A DNA stretch of 64,000 nucleotides. It comes from an uncultured Acidobacteriota bacterium (lineage in GTDB: Bacteria; Acidobacteriota; Thermoanaerobaculia; Gp7-AA8). The DNA is taken from contig CAMPKJ010000002.1 of assembly GCA_946887105.1 (NCBI GenBank), positions 27,219-91,218 on the forward strand, given 5' to 3'. Below are positions 58,955 to 64,000 of the stretch, piece after piece. Below the pieces are notes generated by a model. The model saw only the letters and a program-made list of their open reading frames with translations. It was not told the origin of the DNA and did not search any database. A program made the translations under genes and the position numbers. Position 1 is the stretch's first letter. Each line of letters opens with the position of its first letter.

Positions 58955-58958
58955 CGAC

Positions 58959-59708
58959 ATGTTCGAATCCACAGTCGTCGAATCCAAGAAGCAAAAGGTC
59001 GGGATCCAGAAGTACCTGACGCTGCCGGTCTCGCTCGGCCTTCACGTGATCGTGATCGTCGGCATGATCTTCGGCGCGGTCTGGAACGTGGAGTTCCCCG
59101 CCAACTCGCCCGCGCAGGTCGCGCAGTACTCCGTTGCTGCCGCGCCTCCGCCTCCGCCTCCACCTCCGCCGCCGCCGCCCAAAGCGGCCTCGGTGAAGCC
59201 GGTTGAAGTGAGGCCGGTCGAGATTCCGAAAGACATTCAGGAGCTCGCACCGACCACGGTCCCCGATCAGGTCAAGGCGGTTGAGTGCGTGGCCACCGAT
59301 GCCGGCGTCGAAGGCGGCGTCGAAGGTGGTGTCGAGGGCGGCGTCCTCGGCGGCGTGGTCGGCGGTGTGGTCGGCGGCGTCGTGACCGACACCATGCCTC
59401 CTCCTCCGAAGGAAGCCGCTCCGCTGCGCGTCGGTGGCGACGTCAAGGCGCCGGTGGTCATCAGCCGCGTCGAGCCGACCTATCCCGAAGTGGCCCGCAA
59501 GGCGCGCATCTCGGGCATCGTGATCGTCGAGTGCATCATCGATAAGAACGGCATCGTGCGCGACGTGAAGGTGCTCAAGCCGCTGCCGTTCGGCCTCGAT
59601 CAGGCCGCGGCCGCCGCCGTCCAGAAGTGGAGATTCAAACCGGGTACGCTCAACGGGCAGCCCGTCGACGTCATTTTCAACCTCACCGTCAACTTCAAAC
59701 TGAACTGA
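58959..59708 (+). CDS. tonB: TonB energy transducer
   Basis: This 249-aa protein has an N-terminal inner-membrane helix (LPVSLGLHVIVIVGMIFGAVW, about 22-42), a run of 12 prolines (about 64-75) and a Val/Pro/Glu region. A 27-residue Gly/Val repeat with Glu (GVEGG, then GVVGG units, about 111-137) comes next. The C-terminal TonB domain (about 168-249) has RVEPTYPEVARKARISGIVIVECIIDKNGIVRDVKVLKPLP and AAVQKWRFKPGTLNGQPVDV. It couples the proton-motive force, via ExbB/ExbD, to outer-membrane receptors such as the one at 23.8-26.2 kb. The GV repeat replaces part of the usual Pro/Lys-Glu rod and is unusual. Confidence 0.9.
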   Translation: MFESTVVESKKQKVGIQKYLTLPVSLGLHVIVIVGMIFGAVWNVEFPANSPAQVAQYSVAAAPPPPPPPPPPPPKAASVKPVEVRPVEIPKDIQELAPTTVPDQVKAVECVATDAGVEGGVEGGVEGGVLGGVVGGVVGGVVTDTMPPPPKEAAPLRVGGDVKAPVVISRVEPTYPEVARKARISGIVIVECIIDKNGIVRDVKVLKPLPFGLDQAAAAAVQKWRFKPGTLNGQPVDVIFNLTVNFKLN

Positions 59709-59715
59709 GAAAGCC

Positions 59716-59738
59716 GGGCCGTGGCGATGCCGCGGCCC
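59716..59738 (+). other. Hairpin between tonB and exbB
   Basis: GGGCCGTGG and CCGCGGCCC pair over 9 bp (one G-T) with a CGATG loop in the 52-bp gap, just before the GGAGGG site of exbB. It may be a partial terminator or RNA-processing site. Confidence 0.45.
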
Positions 59739-59760
59739 TTCGATTAGGAGGGATTACTCA

Positions 59761-60453
59761 ATGGATATGTCATGGAGCCATCTGTGGAACGAGATGGGAT
59801 TCGTCGGGAAGTCCGTCGTCATCATGATGCTGGTGATGTCGGTCTACTCGCTCTGGGTGATGGTCGAGCGCTTCATCGTGTTCCAGCGGGCGAAGAATCA
59901 GTCGCTCAAGCTGCTCGGTGCGCTCTCGAACCTGCTCACCAAGGCTGACTACGCGCAGGCCATCGAAGTCACGAAGAAGTACAAGGACAGCCACCTGGCG
60001 AAGGTCATCGCCGCGGGTCTGCTCGAGTTCGAGGCTTCGCGCCGCGACAAGCGCACCACCGATCCTGAGCTGGCTGTCGAAGCCGCGCGCCAGGGCATGG
60101 ACCGCACGGCCATGATCACCGTCGCGGAACTGAAAGAGAACCTCGGCGTTCTCGCGACCATCGGAGCCACGGCGCCGTTCGTCGGTCTGTTCGGCACCGT
60201 CATGGGCATCATCCGCGCGTTCGAAGGCATGGCCAAGTCGGGCGGCGGTATCGCCTCGGTCTCGGCCGGTATCGCCGAAGCGCTCCTCACCACCGCCGGT
60301 GGCCTGCTCGTGGCCATCCCCGCGGTGTGGGCGTACAACTACTTCCAGAACCGCGTCGATCGCTTCACCGTCGAGATGTCCAACTCGGGCTCGGAGATGG
60401 CGATCTACTTCATGAAGGAAGCGGGTGTGGGCAATGAAAAAGCTGTCGGGTAG
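59761..60453 (+). CDS. exbB: MotA/TolQ/ExbB proton channel family protein
   Basis: This 230-aa inner-membrane protein has three helices: SVVIMMLVMSVYSLWVMVERF (about 19-40), LGVLATIGATAPFVGLFGTVMGII (about 130-153) and EALLTTAGGLLVAIPAVWAYNYF (about 178-200). The GLFGTVxGI and TTAxGLxVAIPA motifs are diagnostic for ExbB/TolQ. It forms the pentameric channel with ExbD that powers TonB. A TAGGAGGG site precedes the ATG. The downstream exbD ATG lies inside its 3' end, so they are translationally coupled. Confidence 0.93.
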   Translation: MDMSWSHLWNEMGFVGKSVVIMMLVMSVYSLWVMVERFIVFQRAKNQSLKLLGALSNLLTKADYAQAIEVTKKYKDSHLAKVIAAGLLEFEASRRDKRTTDPELAVEAARQGMDRTAMITVAELKENLGVLATIGATAPFVGLFGTVMGIIRAFEGMAKSGGGIASVSAGIAEALLTTAGGLLVAIPAVWAYNYFQNRVDRFTVEMSNSGSEMAIYFMKEAGVGNEKAVG

Positions 60454-60874
60454 CTCGCTGAGCAAACTCAGTCATGCGGCGCTGAACGCGAACATCAACG
60501 TCACGCCGCTGGTCGACGTCTGCCTCGTGCTCCTGATCATCTTCATGGTCGTCACGCCCATGCTGCAGAAAGGCGTGCCGGTGAACCTGCCGGTGACCGA
60601 GAATCCGGACAAGACGCCCGACACCGAGAAGCAGCTCCAGATCTCGGTGAAGGCCGACGGCTCGGTCTATCTCGGCCCGAACGTGGTCCGCAAGGACCAG
60701 GTGGAGACCGCGCTCAAAGAGATCCACGAGCGCACTCCCGATCGCGAGGTTGCCGTCAAAGGTGACAAGCTCGTGAAGTACGGCGACGTGCTCGACGTTC
60801 TGCGCGCCTGCCGCGAGGTCGGCTTCAACGACGTCGGCCTGATCGCGCAACCGAAGAAGTCGGGAGAGGCATAG
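60434..60874 (+). CDS. exbD: ExbD/TolR family protein 1
   Basis: This 146-aa protein has the N-terminal cytoplasmic stretch and NINVTPLVDVCLVLLIIFMVVTPML (about 20-44), which contains the proton-carrying Asp of the ExbD helix (VDVCLVLLIIF). A periplasmic domain follows (KQLQISVKADGSVYLGPNVV, YGDVLDVLRACREVGFNDVGLI). The ATG at 60434 overlaps exbB; an alternative GTG at 60425 is less likely. It works with ExbB and the second ExbD. Two different ExbD subunits downstream of one ExbB are frequent in Acidobacteria, Bacteroidetes and Myxococcota. Confidence 0.92.
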   Translation: MKKLSGSSLSKLSHAALNANINVTPLVDVCLVLLIIFMVVTPMLQKGVPVNLPVTENPDKTPDTEKQLQISVKADGSVYLGPNVVRKDQVETALKEIHERTPDREVAVKGDKLVKYGDVLDVLRACREVGFNDVGLIAQPKKSGEA

Positions 60875-60878
60875 TCAC

Positions 60879-61316
60879 ATGCAAGTAGGTGGCAGCGGTT
60901 CCATGAACTCGGACATCAACGTCACACCGTTGGTGGACGTTGTGCTCGTGCTCCTGATCATCTTCATGGTCATTACCCCGGTCGTCCAGATGGGTTACCT
61001 GGTCAAGGTACCGCCGAAAGCGCCCGCGAACCTCCCTCCCTCCGCGGTCCAGGATCAGATCATCCTGCGGCTGGTCGGCGAAGGCCGGGTCATGATCAAC
61101 AAGGAAGAGATGACCATGGAGCAGTTCCCCGCCCGTGTCCGCGACATTCTCAAGGGCAATACGTCCAAGATGGTCTTCTTCTCCGGCTCCCGCGACGTCG
61201 ATTACGACACGACCATGCGCTTTCTCGATGTGGCCCGCGCCAGCGGCGCCAAGAACATCGGCATCATCGTCGAGGATCCGACTTCGACGCCGGCCGCGGC
61301 AGCACTCGGGCAGTAG
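60879..61316 (+). CDS. exbD: ExbD/TolR family protein 2
   Basis: This 145-aa second ExbD has the membrane motif DINVTPLVDVVLVLLIIFMVITPVV (about 9-33) with the essential Asp, and a periplasmic domain (ILRLVGEGRVMINKEEMTMEQFPARVRDILKG, KMVFFSGSRDVDYDTTMRFLDVARASGAKNIGIIVED). It differs from the first copy mainly in its periplasmic part, so the two may form a heterodimer in the ExbB channel. GGGAGAGG lies upstream of the ATG. A strong terminator follows, ending the TPR-tonB-exbB-exbD-exbD operon. Confidence 0.92.
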   Translation: MQVGGSGSMNSDINVTPLVDVVLVLLIIFMVITPVVQMGYLVKVPPKAPANLPPSAVQDQIILRLVGEGRVMINKEEMTMEQFPARVRDILKGNTSKMVFFSGSRDVDYDTTMRFLDVARASGAKNIGIIVEDPTSTPAAAALGQ

Positions 61317-61337
61317 CTCGTAACCAGACTCACATTC

Positions 61338-61826
61338 CTAAGCGGCGGCTTCGGCCGCCGCTTTCTTTTTGGGCATCAGCGCGCGGAAGCGCTCCTCGAT
61401 CCCCAGGACGTGATCGAGCGACACGCGTCCCGGCCCGGTCAGCACGAGCGCGACGCAGATCGCCAGCAGCGCCAGCGGCATCTCGATTCCCCTCAGCACC
61501 ACGAAAGCCTTGATTGCATCAGGCGGAACCTCGTACAAGGCATCAGGAAGCTGCACGATGAACGCTGCCACGAACATCGTGCCGGTCAGGAGGAGCGCAT
61601 CGAGACGGGTGAAGAGTCCGGCGATCAGAAGGGCCGCTCCGATGACCTCGGAGTACGCCGCGAGGTAGCCGAGGAAGGTGGGGATGCCGTACGTGGCAGC
61701 CATGTCGGCGGCGAAGACGGCCGCGCCTCCCTCTCCCATGATCTTCGGCCACCCGTGCGGGATGAAGATCGCTCCGGCGGCGAGACGCAGGATCAACGCG
61801 GCGATGTCGCTCGTGACCTTCGGCAT
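61338..61826 (-). CDS. DoxX-family membrane protein
   Basis: This 162-aa protein has four membrane helices and the DoxX pattern ALILRLAAGAIFIPHGWPKIMGEGG (about 9-33), FLGYLAAYSEVIGAALLIAGLFTRLDALLL (about 51-80) and a cytoplasmic C-terminus. Relatives are inner-membrane proteins linked to quinone-dependent thiol or stress metabolism, but the role is unproven. The start ATG at 61826 has a GGAGGGAG site. Its last 11 residues (PKKKAAAEAAA) are encoded by the antisense strand of the exbD terminator, so that tail may be a by-product of the overlap. Confidence 0.82.
   Translation of the reverse strand: MPKVTSDIAALILRLAAGAIFIPHGWPKIMGEGGAAVFAADMAATYGIPTFLGYLAAYSEVIGAALLIAGLFTRLDALLLTGTMFVAAFIVQLPDALYEVPPDAIKAFVVLRGIEMPLALLAICVALVLTGPGRVSLDHVLGIEERFRALMPKKKAAAEAAA
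61341..61370 (+). terminator. Intrinsic terminator of the tonB/exb operon
   Basis: AGCGGCGGC (61341-61349) and GCCGCCGCT (61354-61362) form a 9-bp stem with a TTCG tetraloop, followed by TTCTTTTT. It overlaps the 3' end of the convergent DoxX gene. Confidence 0.9.
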
Positions 61827-61874
61827 GCTCCCTCCTCGCGCTTCCAGCTCCTGGACCGGCTGGTCGCGCCGCTC

Positions 61875-62633
61875 TTGTCGTTCGTGTTCGTCTATGGTGC
61901 CACACTCATCCTTTTGATTTGGGTCCGTTTCCCGTTCGTGCAGTGGATGGGATTGGCGGCGGTCAGCGTTGCCACGATGGCGACCATCGCGATCTGGGAG
62001 CGCGGACAGTGGTCCATCGGCCTGTCCGTTCCTCCGCGGCTGGCCGTGCCGGAACTGATGCGCGGGATGGGTTGGGGCTTTCTCCTGATCGTGTCGTGCC
62101 TCGCGCTGATCATGGCGTTCACCGACATACGGCCGGCGCCTGGCGACGGCTTTCCGTGGCGCGCGATCGCGCTGATCTTCATCCCCGCCGTGCTGCACGA
62201 GGAGCTGTTGTTCCGCGGATATCCGTTCCAGAAACTGCTGCGATGGAACCGGCTCTTTGCTCTCTTCTTCGTGGCCTTTCTCTTCGCCGCGCTGCACGTC
62301 AACAACGAGTCCGTGACGATGCTCGGCCTGTTCAACGTCTTCCTCGGCGGGATCGTGCTCGCACTCGCGTACGAACGCTACGGCCGCCTCTGGTTTCCGA
62401 TCGGCTTTCATCTCGCCTGGAACCTCACCACCGGCCCGGTCTTCGGACACGAGGTCAGCGGCTACGAGGCGCTGCACAGCCTCCTCCTCGAGACCGGCAG
62501 CGGTCCGGATCTGCTGACGGGAGGGGAGTTCGGCGTTGAAGGGAGTGTGCTGATGACTTTCGTCGAGCTGGCCGCCATCGCGCTGCTGTGGCGTCGAATA
62601 TCATCCGCGCGCCAGGCGTTCTCGGCACCCTGA
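61875..62633 (+). CDS. CPBP-family intramembrane metalloprotease
   Basis: About 252 residues with seven membrane helices and the four CPBP/Abi motifs: HEELLFRGYPF (EExxxR, about 110-120), FLFAALHVNNES (FxxxH, about 140-152) and FPIGFHLAWNLTTGP (about 182-196). Eukaryotic homologues (Rce1) process prenylated proteins; bacterial ones often mature peptides or act in bacteriocin immunity, but most are uncharacterised. The start is unclear: TTG at 61875, GTG at 61884 or CTG at 61851 are possible, and none has a good ribosome binding site. It is divergent from DoxX with about 50 bp between starts. Confidence 0.78.
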   Translation: MSFVFVYGATLILLIWVRFPFVQWMGLAAVSVATMATIAIWERGQWSIGLSVPPRLAVPELMRGMGWGFLLIVSCLALIMAFTDIRPAPGDGFPWRAIALIFIPAVLHEELLFRGYPFQKLLRWNRLFALFFVAFLFAALHVNNESVTMLGLFNVFLGGIVLALAYERYGRLWFPIGFHLAWNLTTGPVFGHEVSGYEALHSLLLETGSGPDLLTGGEFGVEGSVLMTFVELAAIALLWRRISSARQAFSAP

Positions 62634-62645
62634 AGGAGTGAACCA

Positions 62646-63824
62646 GTGAAAGAAATCGTGATCGTCGACGGCGCCCGCACGCCGATGGCGGAGTACAACG
62701 GACATTTCGCGGACACCAGCGCCATCGACCTCGGCGTCATCGCGGCGAAGGAAGCGCTCTCGCGCAGCGGATTCGCGGCCGAGGAGATCGATCATGTGAT
62801 CGTCGGCAACGCGCTGCAGACTTCGGGAGACGCGATCTACGGCGCGCGCCACGTCGGCCTCAAGGCAGGCGTCCCGAACGCGATTCCTGCGCTGACCGTG
62901 AACCGCCTGTGCGGATCCGGCATCCAATCCGTCATCAACGGCGCCGAACAGATCGAACTGAATGAAGCGACCACGGTGCTCGCGGGCGGCATGGAGAACA
63001 TGTCCCAGGCGCCGCACGTGATCCGCGGTGCGCGCAAAGGGTTCAAGCTCGGGCAGGGCTCGATCGAAGACTCGTTGATGGTTGCGCTCTTCGACACGTA
63101 CGCAAACCTCTACATGGCCCAGACCGCGGAGAAACTCGCGCGCAAGTACGACATCTCGCGCGAGGCGCAGGACGAGTTTGCGCTGCGCAGCCAGCAGTGC
63201 GCGGCCGATGCGGTGAAGCACGGCCGGCTGCAGGAAGAGATCGTGGCGGTGCCGGTCGGCCGCAAGGGCGAGCTGTTCGCGGAAGACGATCACATGCGCC
63301 CCGATACGACGCTCGAAGGACTGGCGAAGCTGAAGCCGTCGTTCGGCAAGGACGGTTTCGTCACCGCCGGAAACGCATCCGGCATCGTCGACGGCGCCGC
63401 GATGCTGGTCGTCACGACCGCGGAGAAGGCGAAGGAAAAAGGGAAGACGCCGCTCGGCCGCATCGTGTCGTGGGGCGTGGCCGGCTGCGATCCCGAGATC
63501 ATGGGCATCGGTCCCGTTCCGGCCACGAGGATCGCGTTGAAGAAGGCGGGCTTGTCGCTCGGCGACATCGACCTGATCGAAGTCAACGAAGCGTTCGCGG
63601 GCCAGATCCTCGCGGTTGCGAAGGAGCTGGGCATTGATCCCGAGAAGCTGAACGTGAACGGCGGCGCCATCGCCCTCGGCCACCCGCTCGGCGCATCCGG
63701 CACGCGCATTCTGCTGTCGGTGCTGTACGAACTGCGGCGCCGCAAGCTGCGCTACGGTCTCGCCTCCGCGTGCATCGGCGGCGGCCAGGGAATCGCCATG
63801 ATCGTGGAGAGCCTCGCTCGATGA
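62646..63824 (+). CDS. Acetyl-CoA acetyltransferase (thiolase II)
   Basis: This 392-aa thiolase starts at GTG with a GGAG site. It has the nucleophile Cys in LTVNRLCGSGIQSVINGAEQI (about 81-101), GGMENMSQAPHVI (about 115-127) and the C-terminal blocks NVNGGAIALGHPLGASGTRILL (about 338-359) and GLASACIGGGQGIAMIVE (about 373-390) with the second catalytic Cys and His. It interconverts two acetyl-CoA with acetoacetyl-CoA, or cleaves 3-ketoacyl-CoA. With the hydratase and hbd at 36.9-38.7 kb, it would complete beta-oxidation of crotonyl-CoA. Its stop overlaps the next start (ATGA). Confidence 0.94.
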   Translation: MKEIVIVDGARTPMAEYNGHFADTSAIDLGVIAAKEALSRSGFAAEEIDHVIVGNALQTSGDAIYGARHVGLKAGVPNAIPALTVNRLCGSGIQSVINGAEQIELNEATTVLAGGMENMSQAPHVIRGARKGFKLGQGSIEDSLMVALFDTYANLYMAQTAEKLARKYDISREAQDEFALRSQQCAADAVKHGRLQEEIVAVPVGRKGELFAEDDHMRPDTTLEGLAKLKPSFGKDGFVTAGNASGIVDGAAMLVVTTAEKAKEKGKTPLGRIVSWGVAGCDPEIMGIGPVPATRIALKKAGLSLGDIDLIEVNEAFAGQILAVAKELGIDPEKLNVNGGAIALGHPLGASGTRILLSVLYELRRRKLRYGLASACIGGGQGIAMIVESLAR

Positions 63825-64000
63825 AGCAGGGCCTCATGAAGCAGGTCCTCCTGCTCGCGTTCGTGTTGCTCGCGCCGGCCGTTTTCGGCGACGAGCCGGC
63901 GGTGACGCTCGACGTGAAAGACCAGGACGTGCGCAGCATTCTGAAGTCGATGAAGGAGCAGTGCGGGATCAAGAACCTGCTCATCGACAAGGAGGTCGCC
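63821..64000 (+). CDS. Probable secretin (PilQ/GspD-like) N-terminal fragment
   Basis: The first 60 codons read MKQGLMKQVLLLAFVLLAPAVFG, a signal peptide, followed by DEPAVTLDVKDQDVRSILKSMKEQCGIKNLLIDKEVA. The stretch VTLDVKDQDVRSILKSMKEQCGIKNLLIDKEV matches the start of a secretin/TonB short N-terminal (STN) domain as found in PilQ and type II secretion secretins. The protein leaves the window, so the rest is unknown. A 15-nt tandem duplication (ATGAAGCAGG-CCTC twice) creates two possible ATGs, 63821 and 63836. The first overlaps the thiolase stop. Confidence 0.6.
   Translation, partial: MKQGLMKQVLLLAFVLLAPAVFGDEPAVTLDVKDQDVRSILKSMKEQCGIKNLLIDKEVA

Noticed and set aside
61410..61850. Upstream extension of the CPBP protease frame
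   Set aside because: It lies antisense to DoxX and encodes charged low-complexity residues instead of membrane helices.

Overview
The window is 64 kb of GC-rich, densely coded bacterial chromosome with no plasmid, phage, transposase or CRISPR signature. It has a Gram-negative envelope (TonB-dependent receptor, TonB/ExbB/ExbD, lipoproteins, and at the right edge the start of a probable secretin). Two GWxTD-type secreted proteins, an imuA-imuB mutagenesis pair, beta-helix surface proteins and many short dispersed palindromes together suggest Acidobacteriota (perhaps Thermoanaerobaculia or Vicinamibacteria). That placement is an inference from gene content, not a marker-gene result.

Layout. 0-11.3 kb: a cut transporter, imuB-imuA, a secreted M43 metalloprotease, a rhodanese, zapA-6S RNA-rny-ymdB, two small genes, AIM24, an RluA-type pseudouridine synthase and glpX. 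11.3-17.1 kb: three tandem paralogous secreted beta-helix proteins. 17.1-23.4 kb: glutaryl-CoA dehydrogenase, then a lipid-linked sugar module (GT-C transferase, methyltransferase, GT2, ChbG/HpnK deacetylase) and an isopropylmalate/isocitrate-type dehydrogenase. 23.4-26.2 kb: a monooxygenase-like protein and a TonB-dependent receptor. 26.4-34.7 kb: the most interesting locus, a tightly overlapping six-gene operon (speD, DUF4178 protein, 58-aa protein, DUF350 protein, membrane-embedded spermidine synthase, Tat-lipoprotein FAD oxidoreductase) facing a three-gene SPFH/zinc-ribbon operon. 34.9-46.1 kb: yebC, an MFS transporter, beta-oxidation and leucine-degradation genes, alpha carbonic anhydrase, an isopropylmalate synthase-like enzyme, tRNA-Leu(CAA) and a subtilase. 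46.2-52.1 kb: a beta-helix/Ig-like protein and a BMP-type nucleoside ABC importer. 52.2-57.9 kb: two GWxTD proteins flanking ribBA and a tryptophan dioxygenase homologue. 58.1-61.4 kb: a TPR lipoprotein-tonB-exbB-exbD-exbD operon behind a near-consensus promoter. 61.3-64 kb: DoxX, CPBP protease, thiolase and the start of a probable secretin.

Two genome-style features recur. First, many genes have a TANAAT-like box 6-15 nt upstream of the start codon, often followed by a GC-rich CCGCGCC-type discriminator, which predicts leaderless or nearly leaderless mRNAs. Second, at least seven sequence-unrelated families of short inverted or tandem repeats sit in gaps and inside genes. Some are translated in frame in protein linkers, and some supply a Shine-Dalgarno sequence or a C-terminal tail. 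Many adjacent genes overlap by the 4-nt NTGA pattern, which helped to choose starts, including GTG, TTG and one likely CTG.
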